Below are positions 16,005 to 24,036 of a DNA stretch of 27,881 nucleotides, piece by piece. The translations under genes and the position numbers were made by a program. Under the pieces are notes generated by a model, which was not told the DNA's origin, made no database searches, and was given only the letters and a program-made list of their open reading frames with translations. This stretch comes from an uncultured Actinomycetes bacterium (lineage in GTDB: Bacteria; Actinomycetota; Actinomycetes; S36-B12). Each line of letters starts with the position of its first letter. Within the stretch, counting starts at the first letter, position 1. The stretch covers positions 1-27,881 of the forward strand of contig CALFIA010000256.1 in NCBI GenBank assembly GCA_937876275.1, in the 5' to 3' direction.

Positions 16005-17153
16005 ATGCGTCGTCGTCCCGGAGGCCGTTCCGCTGCGGCCCTCACCCTTGCCGCCTCGGCAGCACTCGTCCTGTCCGCCTGCGGCGGCAGCTCGAGCTCC
16101 ACATCGTCAGAAGCGTCGGCCGCAGCGAGCGCGGCACCTGCTGCGAGCTCGTCGCCCGCTGGTCCGGCTGATCTGTCCGGCCAGACGCTGACCGTGTCGA
16201 ACTGGGCCGGCTACTACCCGGAGGATCTCGCCGCCAAGTTCCAGGCCGCCACCGGAGTTCCGCTCACGATCGCGAATCACGCGACCAATGAGGAGATCGT
16301 CGCCAAGCTCACCGCGGGCGGCGACTCGGGCTTCGACGTCGCCTTCGTCTCCGGCCAGTACGCCCAGGCCCTGAACGATGCCGGCCTGCTCGAGACCATC
16401 GATCCATCGAAGATCCCGAACATGAAGAACCTTTACCCCGAGGCAGCCCAGCTTCCGTTCGACAAGGGCAACAAGTTCTCGGTGCCCTACACCTGGGGCA
16501 CCACGGGCATCTGCTACCGAGCCGACAAGGTGACCCCCGCTCCCACGAGCTGGAACGACATCCTTAAGCCCACCGCAGCCAATAAGGGCAAGATCACTGC
16601 TTTGGCAACCGAGCGCTGGCTGCTGCTGCCGGCACTGAAGTCCCTGGGCTACAGCATCAACACGACCGATGATGCGCAATTGGCGGAGGCAAAGGCACTC
16701 CTGATTGCCGACAAGCCCAATCTGCTGGCCTATGACGACACCAACTTCTACTCACGGCTTGTCTCGGGCGAAGCGAATATGGCTGTCGCGTGGGATGGAT
16801 GGTGCAACTACGGCACCACCGACAACAAGGACATCAAGTTCGTGGTGCCCAAGGAGGGCAGCGATCTGTGGTCCGACACGATGGTGATCCTCAAGGGCAC
16901 CAAGAACAAGGCCGCCGCCGAGGCATTCATCAACTACATCCTCGATCCGGCAAACCATGCATGGGTCGCCGAGAACATCCTTTACAAGGTGCCGAACAAG
17001 GCTGCCATGGATGCTGTCGGCGCCAAGCTGGCTGAGACCTACCCGAACATAGGCATGACACCCGCTGACCTGCTCAAGCAGGAGGCAGAAGTCGACCTGG
17101 GCGAAGACAGCACGAAGTACACCACCATCGCGACTGAGGTCACCGCTAACTAA
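16005..17153 (+). CDS. potD: Polyamine-type ABC transporter substrate-binding lipoprotein (PotD/PotF family)
   Basis: 382 residues. The signal peptide ends in the lipobox LSAC with lipidated Cys26, followed by a Ser/Ala-rich linker to about 60. The mature part starts LTVSNWAGYYPEDLAAKF, the standard opening of PotD-type proteins, and continues with IANHATNEEIVAKL, DVAFVSGQYAQALNDAGLL and PYTWGTTGICYRADKV, all typical of family 8 solute-binding proteins. These capture spermidine, putrescine or, in some relatives, other amines. AAGGAG lies 5 nt before ATG. It begins the importer operon potD-potB-potC-potA, so the system is complete. A strong RNA hairpin lies 31 nt after its stop. Ligand class is probable, the exact amine is not known. 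Confidence 0.9.
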   Translation: MRRRPGGRSAAALTLAASAALVLSACGGSSSSTSSEASAAASAAPAASSSPAGPADLSGQTLTVSNWAGYYPEDLAAKFQAATGVPLTIANHATNEEIVAKLTAGGDSGFDVAFVSGQYAQALNDAGLLETIDPSKIPNMKNLYPEAAQLPFDKGNKFSVPYTWGTTGICYRADKVTPAPTSWNDILKPTAANKGKITALATERWLLLPALKSLGYSINTTDDAQLAEAKALLIADKPNLLAYDDTNFYSRLVSGEANMAVAWDGWCNYGTTDNKDIKFVVPKEGSDLWSDTMVILKGTKNKAAAEAFINYILDPANHAWVAENILYKVPNKAAMDAVGAKLAETYPNIGMTPADLLKQEAEVDLGEDSTKYTTIATEVTAN

Positions 17154-17167
17154 CTGCGGTATTTCCT

Positions 17168-18061
17168 ATGACCTCACCTGCTGCCCAAGGGCGCGGCGCC
17201 GAAAGGCGCCGCGCCCTTGGTGCGCGATTCGTCTTCCTCGGACCGGGGCTCTTCTACGTCACCGTGTTCATGGCTATCCCGTTACTCCTGGTGCTGTCCT
17301 ATGCCTTCTTGAAGCGTGGGCGCTTCGGCGGCGTCAAGATGGAGTTCACCCTCGACAACTTCCACCGAGTCATCGAGTCGGTCTACGTCTCGGTAATCGG
17401 CAACTCGATCCTCATCGCGGCCATCACCACAGTGCTCGCTTTGCTCATCGGCTACCCGACGGCGTATGCGATTGCGCGACTTCCGCGAAAGTGGCGCAAC
17501 CTCGCACTCGTTCTGGTCGTGCTGCCGTTCTGGACCAACTTCCTGATTCGCACCTACGCCTGGATCCTGCTCCTCAACTCCGAAGGCCCGCTGAATAAGG
17601 GCCTCATGGCAGTCGGAATCCTGCACGAGCCACTTGACCTGCTGTACACGCGCGGAGCCGTGGTGGCCGGTCTGCTCTACGCCTACTTGCCGCTGATGAT
17701 CCTGCCGATCTACGCATCGGTCGAGCGACTCGACAACTCACTCATTGAAGCCGCCACGAATCTCGGCGCCAGCCGTGCCCGTGCTTTCTTCACGGTTACG
17801 TTGCCGCTCACGCTTCCGGGCACGATGATCGGCGCGATCTTCGTGTTCGTTCCCAGCCTCGGCAATTTCATCGTCCCTGAGCTACTCGGTGGGGGCAAGA
17901 CTGTGATGATCGGAAATCTCATCCGCGATCAGTTCCTCAAGGCTCGCGACTGGCCATTTGGTGCAGTACTCGCGTTGATCATGGTGGCGCTGTTGATCCT
18001 CCTCTTCGCTGGTCAGGCGGCAATTTCGCGCCGGATCAACGGCAGGGGGCGCCATGCGTAA
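17168..18061 (+). CDS. potB: ABC transporter permease, PotB type
   Basis: 297 residues with six predicted membrane helices, the first at about 22-45. The cytoplasmic EAA loop EAATNLGASRARAFFTVTLP (194-213) docks on the ATPase. Close PotB-like features are NFLIRTYAWILLLNSEG and PSLGNFIVPELLGGG. It forms the membrane channel with the PotC product. The start is 14 nt after the potD stop and has no clear ribosome binding site. Codons 6-18 form a perfect 16-bp hairpin with a GAAA loop, so translation initiation may be hindered. The encoded leader (QGRGAERRRALG) is an ordinary basic cytoplasmic tail, and no better start exists before the first membrane helix. The last 8 nt overlap potC. Confidence 0.92.
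   Translation: MTSPAAQGRGAERRRALGARFVFLGPGLFYVTVFMAIPLLLVLSYAFLKRGRFGGVKMEFTLDNFHRVIESVYVSVIGNSILIAAITTVLALLIGYPTAYAIARLPRKWRNLALVLVVLPFWTNFLIRTYAWILLLNSEGPLNKGLMAVGILHEPLDLLYTRGAVVAGLLYAYLPLMILPIYASVERLDNSLIEAATNLGASRARAFFTVTLPLTLPGTMIGAIFVFVPSLGNFIVPELLGGGKTVMIGNLIRDQFLKARDWPFGAVLALIMVALLILLFAGQAAISRRINGRGRHA
17185..17220 (+). other. Perfect 16-bp RNA hairpin with GAAA tetraloop inside the 5' end of potB
   Basis: The arm CCAAGGGCGCGGCGCC (17185-17200) pairs without mismatch with 17205-17220 around the loop GAAA (17201-17204), a GNRA tetraloop. It starts 17 nt after the A of the potB ATG. There is no run of T after it, so it is not a normal intrinsic terminator. It could protect the potD message from 3' decay or lower potB translation, giving more binding protein than permease. 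Confidence 0.85.
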
Positions 18062-18824
18062 CCTCGGCTGGCTGCGCCTGCCACTGATCGGCACGTACGT
18101 CTTCCTCTACATCCCGATCATCGTGCTCGTGGTCATGAGCTTTAACGCCAGCAAACTGCCGTTCAGCTGGGGAGGCTTCAGCGGGCGCTGGTACTCCACG
18201 CTCCTCAATGACGAACTGATCCGTCAGGGATTCATCAACACCATCATCGTGGCAATCGGCGCAACGGTGCTCGCCACAATTCTCGGCACCTTGCTCGCGA
18301 TCGGCCTGGCGCGCTACACGCGATCGGCCGTACTCGAGGCCTACGCCCTCACCCCCGCCATCGTGCCCGATCTCGCACTGGCTATCGGCTTGCTCGTGAT
18401 GTTCAGCGCAGTGGGCATGACACTTGGCCTGCATTCCGTTCTGCTCGCGCACGTGGTCTTCGGCATGGCCTTCGTGGCTGCCGTCGTCACTGCGCGGCTG
18501 GGCCAGACGGATCCGAGTCTTGAGGAAGCAAGTCGCGATCTCGGGTCTAGTGCTATCGGCACATTCTTCCGCATCACGATCCCGAGCCTGGCTCCCGCGA
18601 TCGTGGCCGGTGCACTGCTCGTGTTCACGTTGAGCCTCGACGAGTTCGTCATCGCATTCTTCACTGATGGTCCCAGCACGCCCACCCTTCCAATCGTCAT
18701 CTACTCCATGGTCCGCTTCGGCGTGACTCCCGAGATCAATGCACTCGCTGCCCTGCTCCTTCTCGTCAGTTTCACCGTCGTGATCGCCGCCCAGCGATTC
18801 ACCCGAATATCGGATGCCGTATGA
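18054..18824 (+). CDS. potC: ABC transporter permease, PotC type
   Basis: 256 residues with six predicted membrane helices; the first covers about 10-30. The EAA-type loop reads EEASRDLGSSAIGTFFRITI (157-176). The stretch LSLDEFVIAFFTDGPSTPTLPIVIYSMVRFGVTPE, given here in shortened sense as LSLDEF near 193 and TPTLPI near 208, is characteristic of PotC/YdcV proteins. It pairs with PotB to form the channel. The ATG overlaps the potB end by 8 nt and the stop overlaps potA by 4 nt (ATGA), so potB, potC and potA are translated as a coupled block. No frameshift or missing region is visible, and the length is normal for the family. Confidence 0.92.
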   Translation: MRNLGWLRLPLIGTYVFLYIPIIVLVVMSFNASKLPFSWGGFSGRWYSTLLNDELIRQGFINTIIVAIGATVLATILGTLLAIGLARYTRSAVLEAYALTPAIVPDLALAIGLLVMFSAVGMTLGLHSVLLAHVVFGMAFVAAVVTARLGQTDPSLEEASRDLGSSAIGTFFRITIPSLAPAIVAGALLVFTLSLDEFVIAFFTDGPSTPTLPIVIYSMVRFGVTPEINALAALLLLVSFTVVIAAQRFTRISDAV

Positions 18825-19861
18825 ACAACACCCTGCTCTCCATCGCCGGGGTCAGCAAGACCTTCGGTGACGTCACCGCCCTTGATGACGTCAGTATCGA
18901 CATTCGCGAGAACGAGTTCTTCGCTCTGCTCGGACCGTCGGGCTGCGGCAAGACCACACTCCTGCGCGTTCTTGCCGGCTTCGAAGTTCCCGACATGGGC
19001 TCGGTCAACCTCGCTGGGCAGAACTTGCTGTCCCTGCCGCCGAATAAGCGACCCATCAACTTGATGTTCCAGTCCTACGCACTCTTTCCGCATATGTCGG
19101 TCGAGAAGAACGTGGCTTACGGCCTGCAACGCGAGAGCCTGGGCAAGGACGAGATTCGCACTCGCGTTGCCGAGGTGCTCGCCACAGTCGGTCTGACCGA
19201 CAAGGCCTCACGTCGCCCGGCCCAGCTTTCCGGCGGCCAGCGCCAGCGCGTCGCACTCGCCCGTGCCATCGTCAAGCGTCCGCGGCTTCTCCTTCTCGAC
19301 GAACCGCTGTCGGCGCTTGATCGCAAGGTGCGCGCCGAGATGCAGCTCGAGTTGAAGCGCCTTCAGCACGAGGTAGGCATCACCTTTGTCGTCGTGACGC
19401 ACGATCAAGACGAGGCGATGTCGATGGCTGATCGCATCGCGGTGATGTCCGAGGGCGTCGTGAAGCAGGTGGCAAGCCCCGTCGACCTCTACTCGCGCCC
19501 GGAGAACCTGTTCGTTGCCGACTTCATCGGTTCCAGCAACGCCTTCCATGGAGTGGCAAGTGCTGACGGCGTTCACGTTGATGGTCTCGGACTCCTGCCC
19601 GGCACTGTCGGTGCAAGCTCGGCTGAGGCCACCTTGATCATTCGCCCGGAGGACATTCGACTTGTCGAACAGAGTCAAGCAGCACTGACCGGCAGCGTTG
19701 TCGACACCCAGTTCACGGGCGGCAGCTCCACGATCGCCCTCAGCATTGCCGGTCATGCAGCTCCAGTGCTCGTCACCTGCCAGGGTTCGTCGAACGTGAC
19801 CCGCGGTGAGTCCGTTCACCTGGCATGGGATGCCTCCCGCACCATCAAGCTCCCCAAGTAA
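18821..19861 (+). CDS. potA: ABC transporter ATP-binding protein, PotA type
   Basis: 346 residues. The ATPase domain has Walker A GPSGCGKTT (38-46), Q-loop Gln84 in MFQSYALFP, signature LSGGQRQRVALARA (136-149), Walker B LLLLDEP (156-162) with catalytic Glu161, and switch His194 in VVTHDQDEA. A C-terminal TOBE regulatory domain follows from about 240, with LIIRPEDIRL. This is the PotA/FbpC/MalK class of import ATPases. It energises uptake through PotB and PotC and is coupled to potC by an ATGA overlap. All catalytic residues are intact. The next gene, an aldehyde dehydrogenase, starts 9 nt after its stop, linking uptake to catabolism. Confidence 0.95.
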   Translation: MNNTLLSIAGVSKTFGDVTALDDVSIDIRENEFFALLGPSGCGKTTLLRVLAGFEVPDMGSVNLAGQNLLSLPPNKRPINLMFQSYALFPHMSVEKNVAYGLQRESLGKDEIRTRVAEVLATVGLTDKASRRPAQLSGGQRQRVALARAIVKRPRLLLLDEPLSALDRKVRAEMQLELKRLQHEVGITFVVVTHDQDEAMSMADRIAVMSEGVVKQVASPVDLYSRPENLFVADFIGSSNAFHGVASADGVHVDGLGLLPGTVGASSAEATLIIRPEDIRLVEQSQAALTGSVVDTQFTGGSSTIALSIAGHAAPVLVTCQGSSNVTRGESVHLAWDASRTIKLPK

Positions 19862-19870
19862 CGAGGAATC

Positions 19871-21334
19871 ATGACGATGCACGACGGCGTGTTCATCGAC
19901 GGCGCGAGTCGACCCGGCACCGGTGCCCCAGTGTGCCTGGTGAACCCCGCGACCGGTGCCACCACTGTGGTCATCTCGCAAGGCTCTCCCGCTGACGTCG
20001 AATCCGCAGCGTTGGCTGCACAAGCAGCCTTCGAAGGCTGGTCGAGGCGCACTGCTGGTGATCGCGCGCGAGTTCTGCTTCGTCTGGCCGACCTCATCGA
20101 TGCCGACGTTCGAGAACTCACTCGACTCGAAGTCGAGGAGACCGGCAAGCCGTGGTCGGTTTTTGCCGACGGCGAGCTCCCGTTCGGCACCGACAATCTT
20201 CGCTTCTTCGCCGGGGCGGCGCGATCCCTCGAGGGTTCAGGCGCCGGCGTACTCAGTTCGGGCTACACCTCCATGCTCGTGCGGCGCCCGATAGGCGTCG
20301 TCGGCGCCATCACCCCGTGGAACTTCCCGATGATCATGGCGATCTGGAAGTTCGGCCCTGCGCTGGCTGCAGGCAACACCATCATCATCAAGCCGGCGCC
20401 GCTCACTCCGCGCTCGACGTTGCGTCTTGCGGAGTTGGCGATCGAGGCCGGGATGCCCCCCGGAGTGCTGAATGTCGTGACGGGCGGAGCCGATGTCGGC
20501 GAGGCGATCGTGCGCGATCCCCGCGTGCAGATGGTGTCGGTCACCGGCTCGAGTCACACCGGAAAGAACGTGATGACGGCGGCGGCCGACACCTTCACTC
20601 GCGTTCACCTCGAACTGGGCGGGAAGGCACCTGCACTCGTATTCGCGGATGCCGACATCTCGCACATGGCCCGCGCCATCACCTTGGGGGCGACCTACAA
20701 CTCAGGTCAGGACTGCACGGCCGCCACTCGCGTCTACGCCCAGGTCGAGATCTTCGACCGGGTGGTGGAGGCGCTGCGCAGCACGATGGAGTCGGTGCGC
20801 GTGGGAGACCCGATGGATCCGACTTCGGATATCGGCCCGCTCATCTCTGCTGACCACCGCGATCGCGTGCATGGATTCGTCACCCGCGCCGTGGCCGCTG
20901 GCGCGGTGGTGCGCACCGGTGGCATCGTTCCCGCAGGCCCGGGCAATTACTATCCGCCGACCCTCATCACCGACGCTTCCCAAGGCAGCGAGATCGTCCA
21001 GGACGAAGTCTTCGGCCCAGTGCTTGTCGTGCTGCCGTTCTCGGATGAGGCTCAGGCCATTTCCCTGGCGAATGACTGCCGCTACGGCCTGGCGAGCTCC
21101 ATCTGGACATCCGACACTGCTCGCAGCCTGAGAGTGGCCCACCAACTCGACTTCGGCGTGACCTGGGTCAACGATCATCTTCCCATCGCTTCCGAGGCTC
21201 CCCATGGCGGAGTCAAGGCGAGCGGCTTCGGCAAGGACATGAGCCACGAGGCGGTCCTCGAATACACGGTGACCCGGCACGTGATGATCAAGCACGAGCA
21301 GCCGCCGCAGCACGACTCTTTCCGCCCGGCCTGA
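19871..21334 (+). CDS. Aldehyde dehydrogenase, likely aminobutyraldehyde or betaine-aldehyde type
   Basis: 487 residues, full length for the NAD(P)+-dependent ALDH superfamily. Seen are GAITPWNFPM (145-154) with Asn151, the cofactor region IIIKPAPLTP (171-180), VTGSSHTGK (224-232), general base Glu248 in LELGGKAP and catalytic Cys282 in NSGQDCTAATR. The GQDCTA context matches E. coli PatD, the gamma-aminobutyraldehyde dehydrogenase of putrescine breakdown, as I remember it. Together with the polyamine-type importer just upstream this makes an amino-aldehyde the likely substrate. No polyamine aminotransferase, glutamylation or amine oxidase gene is in the window to make that aldehyde. GAGGAATC lies just before ATG. 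Same strand and operon as pot and the Rieske gene. Confidence 0.9.
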   Translation: MTMHDGVFIDGASRPGTGAPVCLVNPATGATTVVISQGSPADVESAALAAQAAFEGWSRRTAGDRARVLLRLADLIDADVRELTRLEVEETGKPWSVFADGELPFGTDNLRFFAGAARSLEGSGAGVLSSGYTSMLVRRPIGVVGAITPWNFPMIMAIWKFGPALAAGNTIIIKPAPLTPRSTLRLAELAIEAGMPPGVLNVVTGGADVGEAIVRDPRVQMVSVTGSSHTGKNVMTAAADTFTRVHLELGGKAPALVFADADISHMARAITLGATYNSGQDCTAATRVYAQVEIFDRVVEALRSTMESVRVGDPMDPTSDIGPLISADHRDRVHGFVTRAVAAGAVVRTGGIVPAGPGNYYPPTLITDASQGSEIVQDEVFGPVLVVLPFSDEAQAISLANDCRYGLASSIWTSDTARSLRVAHQLDFGVTWVNDHLPIASEAPHGGVKASGFGKDMSHEAVLEYTVTRHVMIKHEQPPQHDSFRPA

Positions 21335-21401
21335 CGAATTCACCCCTTCGATACGCCTTCGACACATGGGCGCGGCAGACTTGCCCCCTCAAGGAGGTGC
21401 G

Positions 21402-22679
21402 ATGAGCACGGCAACGGGCGCAGCCCAGATAGAAGCGGTCGATGGATGGTGGCTCGTGGCCACGAGCGACCAGGTCACCGCGATTCCGATCGAGGTCTCG
21501 GTCCAGGGCCGCGAATGGGCCTTGTTCCGCGCGGCTGAGGGCGCACCTGTCTCGGTCGTCGAGGCACGCTGCCCGCACCGCTTGGCCAAGTTGAGCCACG
21601 GCAAGGTCGTCGATGGCGATATCCAGTGCCCGTATCACGGCTGGCGCTTCAACGGCAGCGGCGCGTGCACGCTCATTCCGTCCAATGGCCCTGATCAAGC
21701 GATCCCGAGCTTCGCCAAGGCGCAGACTCCGTGGGGAGTCCGCGAGGTCGACGGCGTCGTTTGGATCGCACCAGTGGAACCCGGAACTGCACCCCTCGCA
21801 CCAGACACCCGCGGTGCCACTAACTCCTTGACCAATCTCGATGCCTCCCTCGAACGCGGATGGCATGCGGTGGCACTGTCGAGCGAGATCCCTGACGACG
21901 GCACCTACACCGCTCGCCTGCTCGGTCGCGACTACACGATCAGCCGCACCGACGACGGTTACGCGTCGACCGGTCACCCCTTCGCCGTCACCGAGCGCTT
22001 CGGCACCGTCTGGATTGCTCCTGAAGAGCCCGTACGCGATCTGATCGAAGATGACGACGACGCGAATCCGCTCTTCGCTCAGGGCTGGCTCATTCCCGAT
22101 GTCTCCGGATCACCCGCAGGCGTACTCGCCGAGAACTTCCTCGATGTAGCGCACTTCCCCTTCGTGCATTTCGGCACCTTCGGCGCCGCAGAAGAGCCCA
22201 TGGTTCCGCGCTATGAGGTTGACCTCCATGCCGACGGCGGAGGCCTGAGCAGCGTGCAGGAGCAATGGTTCGACAATCCCGAAGACCCGGGCGTGATCGC
22301 CGGAATTCGCCCCGAGCGTCAGCGCCGCCGAGCGACCTACACCTATCGCTGGCCGTTCCAGCTCACACTGCGACTAGAAGAGCTCGACGCAGGTGCGGTC
22401 AAGACGATCCTGTTCTGGCTGCAGCCTGAGGATGCCGGCTCCACGCGCATCTACACGAAGATGCTGCTTCACAACATCGGCGGTGTGATCACTCCCGGGC
22501 CTGACGTCGTGAAGAACGAAGTGGATTTCGAGGTTGCCGTGCTCGGCGAGGATCTCGTGCTGCAGCGCGCCATGTCCGTCCCCGGCCTCCCACTCACACC
22601 GGCTGACGAAGCTCACGTGCGATCTGATCGCAGCGGAGTCATGCTGCGCACCATTCTCGACAGCCACCGCTCTCTGTAA
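21402..22679 (+). CDS. Rieske non-heme iron oxygenase, large subunit, with a second degenerate Rieske-like module
   Basis: 425 residues from ATG 21402, which follows AAGGAGG; an upstream in-frame ATG at 21366 has no such site. The Rieske 2Fe-2S ligands are Cys57, His59, Cys76 and His79 (CPH...CPYHGW). The mononuclear iron site is in AENFLDVAHFPFVHFGTFG (243-261), with His251 and His256. Between them, residues about 151-212 repeat the first module: GWHAVALSSEI, LLGRDYTISRTDDG and TVWIAPEEP match GWWLVATSDQV, VQGREWALFRAAEG and VVWIAPVEPG, but the cluster loops are deleted. Such enzymes hydroxylate or N/O-demethylate substrates using electrons from a reductase, which is not encoded here. It sits between the ALDH and CodA-like genes. 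Substrate unknown; a methylated nitrogen compound is a guess. Confidence 0.88.
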   Translation: MSTATGAAQIEAVDGWWLVATSDQVTAIPIEVSVQGREWALFRAAEGAPVSVVEARCPHRLAKLSHGKVVDGDIQCPYHGWRFNGSGACTLIPSNGPDQAIPSFAKAQTPWGVREVDGVVWIAPVEPGTAPLAPDTRGATNSLTNLDASLERGWHAVALSSEIPDDGTYTARLLGRDYTISRTDDGYASTGHPFAVTERFGTVWIAPEEPVRDLIEDDDDANPLFAQGWLIPDVSGSPAGVLAENFLDVAHFPFVHFGTFGAAEEPMVPRYEVDLHADGGGLSSVQEQWFDNPEDPGVIAGIRPERQRRRATYTYRWPFQLTLRLEELDAGAVKTILFWLQPEDAGSTRIYTKMLLHNIGGVITPGPDVVKNEVDFEVAVLGEDLVLQRAMSVPGLPLTPADEAHVRSDRSGVMLRTILDSHRSL

Positions 22680-22688
22680 GGGGAATCG

Positions 22689-23969
22689 ATGAACCACCTC
22701 CTGCGCAATGCGCTCCTCATGAATACGACTACGCCGGTCGACATCGCCATCGTCGACGGCGTGATCACCGCAATCGAACCAGCAGGCAAGGGCGCCGCCC
22801 CCGCCGATGCCCCGGTCACCGATCTCGAGGGTCGGCTCGTCACTCCCCCGCTCGTCGAGCCGCATATTCACCTCGACGCCGTACTCACCGTCGGCCAGCC
22901 ACGCGCCAACGAGTCGGGCTCGCTCTTCGAGGGCATTGCCGTCTGGGGCGAGCGAGTGAAGTCGCTGAACGTTGATGACGTCATCGAGCGCTCGCGCGAG
23001 GTCATGATGTGGCAGATCGCGTGCGGTGTTCAGCACGTGCGCAGCCATGCTGATGTGTGCGACCCAGAGCTGCGCGCCCTGCATGGCCTCATCGCCGTGC
23101 GCGAGGAACTCAAGGGCATCATTGATCTACAGATCGTCGCCTTCCCGCAGCAGGGCATCTACGGGTTCGAGAATGGCACTGGCCTGATGCGCCAGGCCAT
23201 GGTCGAGGGCGCCGATGTCGTCGGCGGTATTCCTCATTTTGAGCTCACTCGCGAGGATGGCGTGAACTCGGTGCAGTTCGTCTTCGATCTCGCTCAGGAG
23301 TTCGACTCCATGATCGATATCCACTGCGATGAGACTGACGATGATCACGCGCGCTTCGTCGAGGTGATGGCCGCCGAGACCATCAAGCGCGGCATGACGG
23401 GCAAGGTCACAGCCAGCCACACCACTGCCATGGGCTCATACAACGCCGCCTACGCGGGGCGCCTGATCACGAACATCAAGCGTGCCGGGCTGAACATGGT
23501 CACCAACCCGCTCGATAACTCAGTGCTGCAGGGTCGCTTCGACATCGGCCCGATTCGCCGTGGTCACACGCGAGTGAAGGAACTCCTCAAGGCAGGCGTG
23601 AACGTCGCGATCGGTCACGACTCAGTGATGGACCCCTGGTACCCGCTGGGTTACGGCGATCCGTTGCAGGCCGCCTTCATGCTCGCCCACTACGGCCATA
23701 TGAGCGGTGCTACCGAGCTTCCTTACCTGCTCGAGATGATCTCGACGAACCCGGCCAAGGCGCTCGGTGTCGACTCCGCGGGCGTTCGCGTCGGCGGCCC
23801 GGCAAGCCTGGTCGTCTTCGATGCGCCGAGTGCTGAGGATGCCCTGCGTCGGATCTCCCCGCGCTACCTGGTCATGCGCGATGGTGAGGTGCTCTCGCGC
23901 ACTGCGCCCGCACAGACCACGCTCACCATCAACGGCACCAGCCGCGAGGTGAACTTCCTTCGCCCATAG
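22689..23969 (+). CDS. codA: CodA-like cytosine/creatinine deaminase (amidohydrolase superfamily)
   Basis: 426 residues, closely matching E. coli CodA as I recall it along most of its length. Metal and catalytic residues are all present: His59 and His61 in EPHIHLD, His212 and Glu215 in IHCDETDDD, His244 in ASHTTAM and Asp311 in GHDSVMDPWYPLG. Gln154 in AFPQQG corresponds to the substrate-binding Gln. One change stands out: E. coli GHDD has Asp314 next to the metal Asp, and here it is Ser312. That position affects room at pyrimidine C5. The enzyme hydrolyses an amidine-type C-NH2 group; cytosine, 5-methylcytosine, isoguanine and creatinine are family substrates. The start is 9 nt after the Rieske stop with AAGGGGAATCG upstream. 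It is last gene before a strong terminator, facing an NCS1 permease. Confidence 0.88.
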   Translation: MNHLLRNALLMNTTTPVDIAIVDGVITAIEPAGKGAAPADAPVTDLEGRLVTPPLVEPHIHLDAVLTVGQPRANESGSLFEGIAVWGERVKSLNVDDVIERSREVMMWQIACGVQHVRSHADVCDPELRALHGLIAVREELKGIIDLQIVAFPQQGIYGFENGTGLMRQAMVEGADVVGGIPHFELTREDGVNSVQFVFDLAQEFDSMIDIHCDETDDDHARFVEVMAAETIKRGMTGKVTASHTTAMGSYNAAYAGRLITNIKRAGLNMVTNPLDNSVLQGRFDIGPIRRGHTRVKELLKAGVNVAIGHDSVMDPWYPLGYGDPLQAAFMLAHYGHMSGATELPYLLEMISTNPAKALGVDSAGVRVGGPASLVVFDAPSAEDALRRISPRYLVMRDGEVLSRTAPAQTTLTINGTSREVNFLRP

Positions 23970-23995
23970 GCGCACCGAACGCAGCACAAACAGAA

Positions 23996-24023
23996 GGAGG
24001 CCTGCCCCGTAGGGCAGGCCTCC
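23996..24023. terminator. Bidirectional intrinsic terminator
   Basis: GGAGGCCTGCCC pairs perfectly with GGGCAGGCCTCC around the loop CGTA, a 12-bp stem. On the plus strand ATCTTTACTT follows; on the minus strand TTCTGTTTG follows. It lies between the convergent CodA-like and NCS1 permease genes and should end both transcripts. Confidence 0.92.
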
Positions 24024-24036
24024 ATCTTTACTTGAA

